A DNA stretch of 64,000 nucleotides from Vreelandella massiliensis (GCF_900155385.1 NZ_LT699745.1:711720-775719), one strand, 5' to 3'; shown: positions 28,717-38,277, numbered from the stretch's first letter. Notes: generated by a model not told the origin, from the letters alone. Translations and numbers: made by a program.

Positions 28717-29636
28717 CTAGGCTTTGTCTGAAAACCTGAATTTGCTAATGTTTTCTATGCAGCAGTTGCATAGGTGATGTATGGCAGGACGTTACGAAAT
28801 CTCTGAACAGGGCTGAGAGCTCATCAAAGATCTTGTGGTATCGCCAGCAAAAATGACTGGCCGCCCCCGCCGTGATGATCGCCGAATGTTAAACGGCATT
28901 TTTTGGATCCTTTGTTCTGTGGCCAAATGGCAGGATTTACCCGACCGTTATGGCCCTTGGAAAACGGTTTATGACCGATTTCGGCAATGGCGCGATGATG
29001 GCACTTTTGAAGCGGTTTTAGCGCGTTTGCAGCTACGATTGCGTGAAGACGGTTTGATGGATCTCGATACATGGATGATCGATTCAACGTCAATTCGTGC
29101 CACACGTGCTGCCTCGGGAGGCGGCAAAAAGGGGTCAGCGAGAACCCATAGATCATGCGCTGGGACGTAGCCGAGGTGGCTTAACGACCAAAATTCATAT
29201 GGTCTGTGATCGAAACGGCTGGCCTTTGGCATTTACGCTATCACCCGGACAGCATTCGGATACACAGCACTTCATTTCCACTCTGGAGTGTATACGTTTG
29301 TCCGGCTTCTCAGGGCGTACTCGAAAGCGCTGCCGGTTTATCGTGAGCGATAAGGGCTACAATAGTGATTTTCTTCGCCGTTACTGTGATAGACGCGGGA
29401 TAAAGCCGATTATCGCGAGCCGAAACATGCAGCGTAAATCTCGTCCCGGACTGCCAAGAGGCTTTGATAAGCCCAAATACCGAGAAAGAAATATCATTGA
29501 GCGCTGCATTGGATGGGTGAAAGAACTACGCCATATTTGCACGCGCTACGATAAGCTCGAAAGCAGCTTCAAAGCGATGGTATGCCTAGGGTGTATAGAT
29601 CGCTGCTTGCGAGCTAACTTTTCAGACAAAGCCTAG
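28717..29636 (+). mobile_element. IS5-family (IS427-like) insertion sequence in a CTAG site
   Basis: Perfect 18-bp inverted repeats, CTAGGCTTTGTCTGAAAA, lie at 28717-28734 and, inverted, at 29619-29636. The outer CTAG on each side may be the duplicated target, as in the IS427 group, giving an element of about 912 bp (28721-29632). It carries one transposase coding region spread over two frames. It lies directly after the stop of the leftward GT8 gene. Confidence 0.88.
28781..29636 (+). pseudogene. IS5-family transposase, two frames, with a nonsense codon
   Basis: The natural start MAGRYEISEQ at 28781 is followed by TGA at 28814-28816, where relatives have Trp, so the first frame is broken after 11 codons. 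The frame stays open after it from about 28817 to 29170 and covers SPAKMTGRPRRDDRRMLNGI, WQDLPDRYGPWKTVYDRF and DTWMIDSTSIRATRA, the first Asp region. The catalytic remainder, GRSRGGLTTKIHMVCDR, FIVSDKGYNSDFLRR and RNIIERCIGWVKELR with the DDE-type Asp and Glu, is in another frame (ORF 29097-29636). The join falls near CAAAAAGGGG, which could be a slippery site, but the change needed is +1 (or -2), not the usual -1. Together with the stop codon this suggests an inactive copy. Confidence 0.8.
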
Positions 29637-30538
29637 GGTTTCGTTAGCCGACGTCGACGGCGAATCTTAGGTTGCTTGAACACTATACGTAGGCGTTCAG
29701 ACCAAGATAGTAACGATATCAATTCCCTTCTATCGATGGGCCATGGGGTCTGACGTGAATAAGCGATAAAGTCTTCTTGAAACGGATGAACGCATGTTGG
29801 ATGCCAAGGCTTGACAGCACCTATAAAGTGTACAATACACGGATGGCGAACAGCCGTTTTAAGTGAGGTCATGTACTTAACTAGATGCGGATAGCGCTTT
29901 TTGACTGCTGCGTAGGTAGTTGGCTGAAAATTCCACGCCGGTGGCAACTTATAACAGTCTCCTTCCAACACGTAATTCAATGCATCCTGGTCCGGATACC
30001 GAGCGTTCTCCCCATTTTTCTCAAGGTATGCCAGTGCCCGTTCACCCACACGCCTATTGCGCCATGCTGTCAAGTCAATAAGCATAACCCCGGAGTTAAA
30101 GTAGTCGTCAGGATAAGTTCGAGTTGCACTGATGGAAGTATTGCATATGTCCATCGCAGCGGCAGCAGCATTACCACCAAGCGGCATAGCCCACAAGTCA
30201 GATAGGTTACAGCGAACCAGTACATCACAGTCGAGGTAGATGACGCGCTCACAGCCGACAGGAAGGTAACAATGCATTAGCAGCCGAAGCAATGCTGCGG
30301 TACCGAATCGGCCAACCTTGAGTCCCTGCAACTCCTGTGCATCGACGTCGATAATATCGATTCCAACACCGGCGTCTTCTACGAAAGCATGCAAGCTGTT
30401 TTTAGTTTTTTCGCACATGCCCGGCGTCAGCATAAAAAAGTGGATCTGGCCAGGGTCGTCTACGTTGGCGATAACAGAGGCCATCACCACGGCGCCATAA
30501 CGCGCATAGGATTCATCTGCACCCAAGACAATATTCAT
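29633..30538 (-). CDS. Glycosyltransferase family 8, lipopolysaccharide core
   Basis: The 301-residue protein starts MNIVLGADESYARYGAVVMAS and has the family DXD metal motif at Asp103-Cys-Asp105 in RVIYLDCDVLV. YFNSGVMLIDL, PDQDALNYVL and the C-terminal HFIGAVKPWHP are the other GT8 signatures, as in WaaO, WaaJ and WaaR core glucosyl- or galactosyltransferases. Its TAG stop uses the CTAG target of the adjoining insertion sequence, so the stop was probably native. Its ATG overlaps the waaL TGA (30535-30538), so it is coupled to waaL. Confidence 0.9.
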   Translation of the reverse strand: MNIVLGADESYARYGAVVMASVIANVDDPGQIHFFMLTPGMCEKTKNSLHAFVEDAGVGIDIIDVDAQELQGLKVGRFGTAALLRLLMHCYLPVGCERVIYLDCDVLVRCNLSDLWAMPLGGNAAAAAMDICNTSISATRTYPDDYFNSGVMLIDLTAWRNRRVGERALAYLEKNGENARYPDQDALNYVLEGDCYKLPPAWNFQPTTYAAVKKRYPHLVKYMTSLKTAVRHPCIVHFIGAVKPWHPTCVHPFQEDFIAYSRQTPWPIDRRELISLLSWSERLRIVFKQPKIRRRRRLTKP

Positions 30539-31851
30539 TGTGACACTATCCCGGTCCGATGTTGCTTACCGAATAAGTAGGAAGACATTCCGACGCCGCC
30601 AACAATAATAAAGAAATACATACCAGAGTTAAAAACCAGGTAGGACTCAAACATGTTTATGATGAAGAAAAATGCCCACGATACTAATAAACCCATCCCC
30701 CAGTATCGGTGAGCACTACCAAGGAATATGATTGTCCCCCTAAGAATCATTATTGTCAGTATTGTTAGAGCTGTTAGCCCTAATACGCCATAGGCTAGCA
30801 GCGTTTCCAAATAAGCATTATGGAAATGCCCAAATATTTTTTTCAACCACTCAGGGAAAGGTCCTTCGTCGATAAGCGAGGAACGACTCCTAGCACCCCA
30901 ACCCGTCAGTGGCCTTTCCTTAAATTTTTCCCACCCATACGCCCAAGTATGGATACGTATACCAATACTTGTCATAGGAATGCCATCAAGTCTGCCTTCC
31001 ACAATAGCTGCGATCACCTCCTGCTCATCTGACAGTCGCTTCTCAATGACGGGCGCCACCGTGCTCACCGTAAACGCAAGAACACCGACCAGGGCAACAA
31101 GTGACAGCAGCATCTTTGGGCGCAACCAATCTCTTTGCACTTGCTTAAGTAACCGCAACAAGCTCATAGTCATCAGGGCTAGTAGTATCAGAACCAAGGC
31201 TAACCAGACCGCTCGAGTTTGAGTCACGACGACCCCGCAAAAGCCAATCATCGTCAATGCCAATGCCAATGCCCACTCGACTTTTATAGCGCTGGAGCGC
31301 AAACACCGGAAGAGCCAGCACACACCCATGATCAGCAGTAGACCGAAATAAAAAGCCGTATGCTGAGCATTGGTATAGCCGAAATCTACGCGCTTTCCGG
31401 ATAGACCCATGAGCCACGTTTCATTGCTTGAGTTGATCACCAAAGAAACAAAAATGCCTGCTAAGAAGACCAACAACAAATACTTGGCTGCATTTATAGA
31501 GCCTCTCAGCCACCACGCTACCGCAATACAAAGGAAAAGCTTGGTCATATGTCGCGCAGCTTTGATCTGCCCATCGGCAATATCAGGAAAGCGTTCTACC
31601 GCAAAGAAATACACCCAGACTTGGAGTGTGACGAAAGCGAGGAGTAGGAGAAAAACCTTGTGCCATTTAACCTTAGGGTTTGGCTCTTTGCACCATGCAA
31701 TGATGAAGCATAGAATAAATACGGTCTCTGCCGCACGAGAAACGTCAAAGTTGATAAGCCACGAAAACGCGTAGACAGATAATGCAGTCCAACCAACTAC
31801 ATGGTTTTTTGTAATCCAACCGCATCGCGATTCTTTCTTATCACATTCCAT
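30535..31851 (-). CDS. waaL: O-antigen ligase family protein (WaaL-like)
   Basis: The 438-residue protein has about 11-12 membrane helices, beginning GWTALSVYAFSWLINF, with a large periplasmic loop between the late helices. The Wzy_C-type region includes TQTRAVWLAL, GWGARSRSSL, then FGHFHNAYLETLLAYGVLGL with the conserved His. WaaL joins undecaprenyl-linked O-antigen to the lipid A-core. It could also be a Wzy-type polymerase, because these share the fold; its place in a core cluster favours ligase. No O-antigen synthesis genes are in the window. The gene heads the waaL-GT8 pair on the minus strand. Confidence 0.85.
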   Translation of the reverse strand: MECDKKESRCGWITKNHVVGWTALSVYAFSWLINFDVSRAAETVFILCFIIAWCKEPNPKVKWHKVFLLLLAFVTLQVWVYFFAVERFPDIADGQIKAARHMTKLFLCIAVAWWLRGSINAAKYLLLVFLAGIFVSLVINSSNETWLMGLSGKRVDFGYTNAQHTAFYFGLLLIMGVCWLFRCLRSSAIKVEWALALALTMIGFCGVVVTQTRAVWLALVLILLALMTMSLLRLLKQVQRDWLRPKMLLSLVALVGVLAFTVSTVAPVIEKRLSDEQEVIAAIVEGRLDGIPMTSIGIRIHTWAYGWEKFKERPLTGWGARSRSSLIDEGPFPEWLKKIFGHFHNAYLETLLAYGVLGLTALTILTIMILRGTIIFLGSAHRYWGMGLLVSWAFFFIINMFESYLVFNSGMYFFIIVGGVGMSSYLFGKQHRTGIVSQ

Positions 31852-32277
31852 CTACTTAGCCACTCCTGATATGAGCTGTCCACCCGCCCAGATGTACCCG
31901 TCGGATTGTTCGAATATCACGAGGTGACATCTGATTATCTCAAAAGGTGTTAGGATATCAGAAATCATGCAGGAAACAGGCTAAGAGCCACACCGGCTTC
32001 ATCAAGACAAGTGTTGATCTGTTCGGGAGAGTACCTCGGAGAGGCTGGAAAAATCGTTGGGTACTGCCTTGCGATAGCATCATTAGCGTCGCTGAAATGC
32101 ATGAACCTTTCCGTATCAGTTGCCTAGGACGAAAAGCTCTCATGATCAGCTTGTTGAGAATAGGCTTAACTGTCTGGCATTAGGCAATATGCCACTCAAA
32201 CTGATTGATTTACAGTCCGGCAGCTACCTCGGCGAAGGCGTTATTGCTCGCTTCGGGGATAGATATGCCGTGCTCGA
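31852..32277. other. Gene-poor gap between waaL and the Kdo kinase
   Basis: About 425 bp with no convincing complete gene. Short open frames exist on both strands, but none looks like a known protein. On the minus strand a fragment reading like IEHGISIPEASNNAFAEV ends at a stop and may be a remnant of a lost core gene. The promoter for waaL must lie in the right part of its upstream region, near 31852-31960. Confidence 0.4.
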
Positions 32278-33009
32278 TCAGCTTGTTGTTCGATATCCTT
32301 GAAAAATAGGATAGATCGATATGGTTGAATCAAACTTGCGCATAGACCTCTCCAGCCTCTGCAAATTCGCCTCTCGCCACTTACCCGGGCGACGCAGACG
32401 GCAGCGGTCAAGGTCGATAAGCCACGGCGTGCCTGGGGTATCGATGAGAATATTGCGCGCGTTAAGGTCGACGTGATCCAGCCCGTGGTCGTGAAAGCGG
32501 CGAATCATGCGCCCAACGCTTGCCAGCACGTGGTTGAGCGTTTCATCTGGTAGCGACGCATCGTTTAACCAATCCGCCAGGGCGCGGGCGCCAGGGATGC
32601 GCTGCGTGATCAGCGCGGCCTCGTAGGTTAGCCCATGGCGGGTGACGCACGCGGCGATGGGGCGGGGCACGGGCAAGCCCTGTGAGAACAGGGAGGCGGT
32701 TAAGCGCATTTCGCGAAAGGCGCGGGTGCGTTCAAGCCCGGTCCAGAGGTAGCGGGAGTGGCTCAACGTGGCAATAAGGCCGCCACGGCGATAGGGGCGC
32801 AACACCCACTGCGTGCTCGCGCCAGGGGTGGGTTGCAGGAACAAGCTGCTACCTCGCCCCGGCGCTTCGCCAGTGATCAGCGCGCGCTCGCGCCAATAGT
32901 CGGGGGTGAAGTGAGCCGGCTGAATTTGGTGTGATCCCGGCGCGTCACATAAACTGTCTGCATCCTGTAATATCAGACTCTTTTTTTGCCGGAGTGTCGC
33001 TAAGCGCAT
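32278..33009 (-). CDS. kdkA: 3-deoxy-D-manno-octulosonic acid kinase
   Basis: The 243-residue protein has the layout of KdkA, which phosphorylates Kdo of the inner core at O-4. Features are FTPDYWRERALITGEAPGRGSSLF, WVLRPYRRGGLIATLSHSRYLWTG (key part LRPYRRGG), FSQGLPVPRPIAA, the catalytic loop FHDHGLDHVDLNARNILID and the metal-binding LIDLDRCRLRRPG. Its start ATG (33007-33009, complement) overlaps the start ATG of the divergent GT9 gene by two bases, so each gene's promoter and ribosome site would have to lie inside the other gene unless one start is mis-set. The last 20 residues are not typical. Confidence 0.9.
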   Translation of the reverse strand: MRLATLRQKKSLILQDADSLCDAPGSHQIQPAHFTPDYWRERALITGEAPGRGSSLFLQPTPGASTQWVLRPYRRGGLIATLSHSRYLWTGLERTRAFREMRLTASLFSQGLPVPRPIAACVTRHGLTYEAALITQRIPGARALADWLNDASLPDETLNHVLASVGRMIRRFHDHGLDHVDLNARNILIDTPGTPWLIDLDRCRLRRPGKWREANLQRLERSMRKFDSTISIYPIFQGYRTTS

Positions 33010-34111
33010 GAAGCCCCCTCTGCCTGCTCAACCCAACCATATTGCCATTTTGCGTTTGTCGGCATTAGGCGACGTCTGCAACCTCGTCCCCACGGTACGC
33101 GCCCTTCAGCGGCAGTGGCCCCAAGCGCGGATCACCTGGATTATCGGCAAGGGGGAGCACAGTTTACTGACCGGGCTCTCTGGGGTCGAGTTTGTTGTCT
33201 ACGACAAAGCCACCGGGATAAAAGGCATGCGCGCACTGTGGCGCGACCTCGCCGATACCCGCTTTGATGTGTTGTTGCACATGCAGCAGGCGATTCGCGC
33301 CAGCGTGCTATCGCTTGGGCTAAAGGCGGATGCTCGCATTGGCTTTGACAAGACGCGTGCCAAAGATAAACAGCACTGGTTCACGCAGCACCATATCGCG
33401 CCGCGCGCTCAGGGGCACGTGCTGGAGTCGTTTATGGACTTCGCGCGCCGGCTCGGCGTGGAGGATGACCGCCTTGCGTGGGAGCTGCCGGTGCCCGAAA
33501 GCGCTTACGGCGAGGCACGCCTGATCAGCGGTGAGGCGCCCTACATGGTGATTAACCCCTGCAGCAACCCGCGGCTGCGTAATTTTCGCAACTGGTCGGC
33601 CGAAGGGTACGCCAGCGTGATCGAGCACGCCCGGGTACAGCATGGCCTAAAAAGTGTGCTGACCGGCGGCGGAGCGACAGCGGAAAAAGAGATGGGCGAG
33701 CGTATCGAAGCGCTGTGCCAACCGGGCAGTGTGATCAATGCCATCGGCGGCACCTCGCTTAAAGGGTTGCTTGCGCTGATTGATCGCGCCCGCGTGGCGA
33801 TTGCCCCCGATACCGGCCCGGCCCACATGGCCAATGCACTGGGCACTCCCACGCTGGGTCTTTACGCCACCACCAACCCGCAGCGGGCGGCGCCCTACCT
33901 GTGGCGCGATTTTGCCGTCAACGTCTACCCGGAAGCGGTGCGCACCTACCTGCACAAAAGCGTTGACGAGATCCCGTGGGGGCAACGCGTGCGCCACCCC
34001 GAGGCGATGAGCCTGATAAAAGCCGATGCGGTGATCGAAAAGCTTGACGCGCTGCTTGCCCACACCGACGAACCCCCGAATGCGGCACAAGGAACGCTGG
34101 ATGAAAATTGA
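33008..34111 (+). CDS. Glycosyltransferase family 9, heptosyltransferase
   Basis: The 367-residue protein begins [34 protein letters not shown], with the RLSALGD motif of heptosyltransferases. It contains [43 protein letters not shown] and [34 protein letters not shown] (key [10 protein letters not shown]). It may be WaaC, adding the first heptose, or a third heptosyltransferase; LSALGD-type N-termini are common to both. It overlaps hldE by 11 bp and begins the plus-strand run GT9-hldE-waaA. Its start overlaps that of the divergent kdkA. Confidence 0.9.
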   Translation: MKPPLPAQPNHIAILRLSALGDVCNLVPTVRALQRQWPQARITWIIGKGEHSLLTGLSGVEFVVYDKATGIKGMRALWRDLADTRFDVLLHMQQAIRASVLSLGLKADARIGFDKTRAKDKQHWFTQHHIAPRAQGHVLESFMDFARRLGVEDDRLAWELPVPESAYGEARLISGEAPYMVINPCSNPRLRNFRNWSAEGYASVIEHARVQHGLKSVLTGGGATAEKEMGERIEALCQPGSVINAIGGTSLKGLLALIDRARVAIAPDTGPAHMANALGTPTLGLYATTNPQRAAPYLWRDFAVNVYPEAVRTYLHKSVDEIPWGQRVRHPEAMSLIKADAVIEKLDALLAHTDEPPNAAQGTLDEN

Positions 34112-35531
34112 TTTAACCGCTTTGGAGCATGCGCGCGTCCTGGTCGTGGGCGATGTCATGCTCGACCGTTATTGGCACGGCGGCACCTCACGCATCTCGC
34201 CGGAGGCACCGGTGCCGGTGGTGCGCGTGGAGGATGCCGACGACCGCCCCGGCGGTGCGGCCAACGTGGCGCTCAATATCGCCGCCCTGGGTGCTCGCGC
34301 CGCCCTGGCGGGCGTGGTCGGGCAGGACGAGAACGCAAGCTTACTGAACGATAGCTTGGTTACCTCGGGTGTGAGCACTTACTTTCAGCGTAGCGCTGAT
34401 ATACCCACGATCACCAAGCTGCGGGTGATGAGCCGCAACCAGCAGCTACTGCGGCTCGACTTTGAACAACGCCTGGATAACGTCGATACGCAGCCGCTGC
34501 TGGATAGCGTGGCAAACGCCCTGCCCGAGTGCGATGTCATGGTGCTCTCCGACTACGGTAAGGGCACCCTGAACCAAGTCGAAAAGCTGATTGAGCTGGC
34601 GAAGGCGGCGGGCAAACGCGTGCTGATCGACCCCAAAGGCCAAGACTTTCGCAAGTATCGCGGCGCCAGCCTGATCACCCCAAACCTGGGGGAATTCGAA
34701 GCGATTGTCGGCCACTGTGAAAGCGACGCGCAGCTCGCCGAGCGCGGCGAAGCGCTGCGCGCCGAGCTAGAGCTGGAAGCGCTCTTGATCACCCGCAGCG
34801 AAAAGGGCATGACGCTGATCCGTGAAGGCCACGCGCCGCTGCACCTGCCTACCCGCGCGCAGGAGGTGTTTGATGTCACCGGCGCGGGGGATACGGTCAT
34901 TGGCTTGATGGGCTTGGCGCTGGCCGCGGGGCACTGGCTGCCCGAGGCGATGATGCTGGCGAACCTGGGCGCCGGGCTGGTGGTGGCCAAGCCGGGGACC
35001 GCGACGCTGTCGATTGCCGAGCTCTACACCGCGCTGCACGGCGATACGCTGGCTGAATTCGGCGTTATCGAGCAAAGCCCGCTGATAGAGGCGGTGCGCG
35101 CGGCGCAAGCCCGCGGCGAGCGCGTGGTGATGACCAACGGCTGCTTCGATATTCTCCACGCCGGCCACGTGGCCTATCTGGAACAGGCCAAACGGCTTGG
35201 CGATCGGCTGATTGTGGCGGTTAACGACGACGCCTCTATCGCGCGTTTGAAAGGCCCGCAACGGCCGATCAATCCGCTCAATCGGCGGATGCAGGTGCTG
35301 GCCGGGCTTGGCGCGGTGGATTGGGTGGTGCCCTTTAGCGACGACACGCCGCAGGCGCTGATTGAAGCGGTGCTGCCGGATGTGCTGGTCAAAGGCGGCG
35401 ATTACCACCCCGACGATATCGCCGGTGGCGCGGCCGTGAAGGCTAATGGCGGTGAAGTGAGAGTGCTGGGTTTTGAGGATGGCGTCTCCACCACCGCGAT
35501 GATCGACACCATTCTGGACCGCGAACGCTGA
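34101..35531 (+). CDS. hldE: Bifunctional heptose 7-phosphate kinase / heptose 1-phosphate adenylyltransferase
   Basis: HldE carries out two steps of ADP-heptose synthesis. The 476-residue protein has a PfkB-type kinase domain to about residue 315 with [21 protein letters not shown] [13 protein letters not shown], and [11 protein letters not shown] (GAGDT at 261-265), then a nucleotidyltransferase domain with [17 protein letters not shown] (HAGH at 353-356) and ADWVVPF-like [11 protein letters not shown]. The ATG follows AAGGAACG. It overlaps the GT9 gene by 11 bp and waaA by one base (TGATG). The 66 bp at 34344-34409 (residues 82-103) recur at the 3' end of waaA. Confidence 0.96.
   Translation: MKIDLTALEHARVLVVGDVMLDRYWHGGTSRISPEAPVPVVRVEDADDRPGGAANVALNIAALGARAALAGVVGQDENASLLNDSLVTSGVSTYFQRSADIPTITKLRVMSRNQQLLRLDFEQRLDNVDTQPLLDSVANALPECDVMVLSDYGKGTLNQVEKLIELAKAAGKRVLIDPKGQDFRKYRGASLITPNLGEFEAIVGHCESDAQLAERGEALRAELELEALLITRSEKGMTLIREGHAPLHLPTRAQEVFDVTGAGDTVIGLMGLALAAGHWLPEAMMLANLGAGLVVAKPGTATLSIAELYTALHGDTLAEFGVIEQSPLIEAVRAAQARGERVVMTNGCFDILHAGHVAYLEQAKRLGDRLIVAVNDDASIARLKGPQRPINPLNRRMQVLAGLGAVDWVVPFSDDTPQALIEAVLPDVLVKGGDYHPDDIAGGAAVKANGGEVRVLGFEDGVSTTAMIDTILDRER
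34344..34409 (+). repeat. 66-bp segment shared with waaA, copy in hldE
   Basis: This stretch encodes [20 protein letters not shown] in the kinase domain. It aligns without gaps to 36785-36850, with 56 of 66 bases identical by my count and the same reading frame. In HldE proteins of other bacteria this region exists at the same place with different sequence, so here it looks native. Confidence 0.85.
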
Positions 35532-36889
35532 TGGCTGTCTGGCCGCGATGGGGCTATTCGGCTGCGCTCTATGCGCTTTCACCGCTGATTGGCTGGCGCA
35601 TTTGGCGAGAGCAAGTGCCCACTTACTCGCGTCTTCAGCGATTGGGAATTGAGCATGAGCCACGCCCTGAAGGGCCGTTGATCTGGCTGCACTGCGCTTC
35701 GGTGGGGGAAGTCCGCGCGGCCAGGCCGCTGATCGAAGCGCTTTTGGACACGTATCCTCGACACCTGTTGCTGGTTACCACCATGACCGCTACCGGCGCA
35801 CAGCAGGTGCAAGCGCTTACTTACTTGTCGCCGAATTTACGTCACCGCTTCCTTCCGCTGGATTTTCCCGGCAGTGCCAAGCGCTTTGTGCGCCACTGGC
35901 AGCCCGGGCTTGCGATCATGTTTGAAACCGAGCTCTGGCCCAATGTGCTTCACGCTTGCACGGCTGAAGGCATCCCCGTGGCGGTGGTGAACGGGCGCCT
36001 GTCGGCGCGGGCCTTTGCGCGCTACCAGCGTTTTCCGCGTTTGATGGCCCAGACCCTGACGAACGTCACCTGGCTTGCCGCCAAGTCGGAGGTTGATGCC
36101 GCACGCTTTGAGATACTCGGCATGCCGGTCTCACGCACCCAGGTGGTAGGGTCGCTGAAATTTGAAGTGGCACCGCCCGATAAGGTGTGGGAGGAGAGTG
36201 AGCGCTTACGTCAGGCTATTTTTCAGCCGGCTGGCGAGCGCCCTATCTGGGTCGCGGGCTCGACACGCGACGGCGAAGAGTCCCATGTGCTCGCCGCCCA
36301 TCGCGCCCTATGCAAGACGTTTCCCGAGGCGCTGTTGATACTCGTGCCGCGCCACCCGCAGCGCTTTGACGAGGTGGCGCGCGCCTGCGCGCAGGCGGGT
36401 TTTGCCGTGGCACGCCGAAGCGAGCAGCAGCCGGTGACCGCGGAAACGGCGATTTACCTGGGCGATACGCTGGGCGAACTCGGCACGCTCTACGCGGCGG
36501 GCGATGTGGCCTTTGTGGGCGGAAGCCTAGTGCCGCTCGGGGGACATAACGTGGTGGAGCCGGCAAGCCTTAGGCGCTTCACGCTCTGCGGGCCGTCGCT
36601 GGAAAACTTCGACGATGTCGCCGCCCCGCTTATCGAGGCGGGCTCGCTCAAGCCGGTCGCTAATGCCGAGGCGCTGGGAGAGGCGTTGATTCAGGCGTTT
36701 AGCGACCCCGCCGCCACCGCGCAGAAAGGGACGCAGGGGCAGCGGGGCGGCCCTTATACACAACTAGATGGGGATAAGAGAAAGCTGGACGATAGCCTGG
36801 GTAACCCGGGGGTGAGGACGTACTTTCAGCGGAGAGCTGATATACCCACGCTGGCGGGGCTGGCCGCTTTGCTACCTGCCAGGCTGTAG
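35531..36889 (+). CDS. waaA: 3-deoxy-D-manno-octulosonic acid transferase
   Basis: WaaA adds Kdo to lipid A precursor at the inner membrane. The 452-residue protein has an N-terminal membrane anchor, IWLHCASVGEVRAARPLIEAL (ASVGE), FMFETELWPN-like MFETELWPNVL, WVAGSTRDGEE, VPRHPQRFDEVA and GGSLVPLGGHNVVEPA, as expected. The first 400 or so residues are normal. The tail, from about residue 405, departs from the family: it includes GPYTQLDGDKRKLDDSLG and then PGVRTYFQRRADIPT, which copies a segment of HldE, before ending LAGLAALLPARL. The gene overlaps hldE by one base and the convergent pelG by 18 bp. Confidence 0.95.
   Translation: MAVWPRWGYSAALYALSPLIGWRIWREQVPTYSRLQRLGIEHEPRPEGPLIWLHCASVGEVRAARPLIEALLDTYPRHLLLVTTMTATGAQQVQALTYLSPNLRHRFLPLDFPGSAKRFVRHWQPGLAIMFETELWPNVLHACTAEGIPVAVVNGRLSARAFARYQRFPRLMAQTLTNVTWLAAKSEVDAARFEILGMPVSRTQVVGSLKFEVAPPDKVWEESERLRQAIFQPAGERPIWVAGSTRDGEESHVLAAHRALCKTFPEALLILVPRHPQRFDEVARACAQAGFAVARRSEQQPVTAETAIYLGDTLGELGTLYAAGDVAFVGGSLVPLGGHNVVEPASLRRFTLCGPSLENFDDVAAPLIEAGSLKPVANAEALGEALIQAFSDPAATAQKGTQGQRGGPYTQLDGDKRKLDDSLGNPGVRTYFQRRADIPTLAGLAALLPARL
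36785..36850 (+). repeat. 66-bp segment shared with hldE, copy in waaA
   Basis: This encodes LDDSLGNPGVRTYFQRRADIPT in the C-terminal tail of WaaA. It matches 34344-34409 at 56 of 66 positions, without gaps and in frame. WaaA proteins normally lack such an insert here, so this copy appears to be the derived one. Confidence 0.85.
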
Positions 36890-38254
36890 CATAAAGGTCT
36901 GGTAGGTCAGTTGCTCGAACTCATGGTCAAGTACCGCCAGCCCTGCCAGCGAGGCGATCAGCAGCGATAGCGCGTAGCCGTAGCCGTAGAACACCGGGCC
37001 TAGCAGTTGGCTCAGTAGCGTCAATACGATATTGCCCAGTAAAAACAGCAGGCAGAGCCAAAGCGCGGATTTCAGCCGATCAAGATAAAACAGCACGTTC
37101 AGGATCGCCATGAACAGCACCTGAATGCCCACGGCGACAATGTCGATATTGAACAGCGGCAAATACCAGTGGGAAAAGCCCAGCCAGGTAAACAGCGTCG
37201 GGCCGCCTAGCAGTAGCGCCACCACGGTGATCCCCTGCACCTTGAAGATGTCGTAGATCCCATGACGCACGCTTGCCACCATGTCGCCACGCACTGATTC
37301 GATATGCTGCAACGTATCCCCATTGCGTACCGCTTCATAATAGGCGTGGCAGTGCTCGGCGAAGTCGGTCTCCATGCGCATGATGAATACCGCCATGCCC
37401 GGCACGATCGAGAGGTAGGCGAGAAAGATCGGCAAGTCGTAAATCAGCGAGGCGCGCAGAGGGCCGATAATCGGCTCAGAGGTCGCGGGATTGAACCAGA
37501 AGATGAGTTTATCCGCCCAAATGCCGGCTTGGTAAAACAGGCCAATGGCAATCAACGTCCACTGGCACTGCCCTGCACGGTGCAGATCAAAGCTCCATAG
37601 CCGGTGACTGGGAAAGTGGTGGATCACCATCGCCAGCAGAGTGAACAGCAGTAGCCCTTGCCCGATCACAAAGCCACCCAGCAAGCCCTCTAGCCCATAT
37701 CCGCTGAGCAGCATGCCGGCGGCAAAGGTGGCGCCGTAGCCAAGCGCGAATGCCAGTAGCACCTGGCGGTAGGCTTTTATCCCGGCGATGAACACGGTGA
37801 CACACCAGATCATGCAGAGAATCACGAAAGCCATCAGCATCTCGAGCTGGTAGAGCCAAGGGGTCTGCTCAAAAGTGAGCAGCAGCAGCGTTGTTCCCGC
37901 GAGCGTCGCCACGCAGAGTACCAGCGTCAACACCCCGAATAGGTTGGGCAGCACGGCGTGTTCACGTTTTTCGAACAAGCGATCAGCGACAAAACGGGTA
38001 AACAGTAGCTGGACCAGGGAGGTCAACAGCAAGGAGCTGGCGACCAGCCACGTCACCGAGACCAGGAAAGCGGTAACGTGAGCCGTGCCGGTGGGGGACG
38101 CGGCGGCGGATAGCACCCCGAGTGCCATTACCGCCAAAATCGACAGCACCCACGGCCCCGAGCTGATCATCCCGGCGTAGCCATAGGCGCGCAACAAGCT
38201 AACGTAACTATCCTGGCGAAGTAGCCGCCGCAGTTCAAAACCAATGCCGGCCAT
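36872..38254 (-). CDS. pelG: Pel polysaccharide membrane protein PelG
   Basis: PelG is the inner membrane protein that, with PelD, PelE and PelF, makes and exports the Pel polymer. The 460-residue protein starts MAGIGFELRRLLRQDSYVSLLRAYGYAG, the usual PelG N-terminus, and has about 12 membrane helices in the manner of MATE or Wzx-type flippases. SSGPWVLSILAVMALG and WADKLIFWFNP are typical. It is the last gene of the minus-strand pel operon, 23 bp after pelF, and its 3' end overlaps the convergent waaA by 18 bp, so the two transcripts collide. Confidence 0.93.
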   Translation of the reverse strand: MAGIGFELRRLLRQDSYVSLLRAYGYAGMISSGPWVLSILAVMALGVLSAAASPTGTAHVTAFLVSVTWLVASSLLLTSLVQLLFTRFVADRLFEKREHAVLPNLFGVLTLVLCVATLAGTTLLLLTFEQTPWLYQLEMLMAFVILCMIWCVTVFIAGIKAYRQVLLAFALGYGATFAAGMLLSGYGLEGLLGGFVIGQGLLLFTLLAMVIHHFPSHRLWSFDLHRAGQCQWTLIAIGLFYQAGIWADKLIFWFNPATSEPIIGPLRASLIYDLPIFLAYLSIVPGMAVFIMRMETDFAEHCHAYYEAVRNGDTLQHIESVRGDMVASVRHGIYDIFKVQGITVVALLLGGPTLFTWLGFSHWYLPLFNIDIVAVGIQVLFMAILNVLFYLDRLKSALWLCLLFLLGNIVLTLLSQLLGPVFYGYGYALSLLIASLAGLAVLDHEFEQLTYQTFMLQPGR

Positions 38255-38277
38255 GAGCGTTCTCCTTGACGAGTGGA

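Noticed and set aside
30535..31851. Calling this a Wzy O-antigen polymerase
   Set aside because: The fold is shared with WaaL and cannot be told apart by eye; the core-cluster context favours the ligase, and no O-antigen genes are nearby.
33008..34111. Firm naming of the GT9 gene as waaC
   Set aside because: Motifs fit any heptosyltransferase of this family, so I left the symbol empty.
34767..35663. 298-codon frame antisense to hldE and waaA
   Set aside because: It is covered by two strongly conserved genes and its protein has no domain features.
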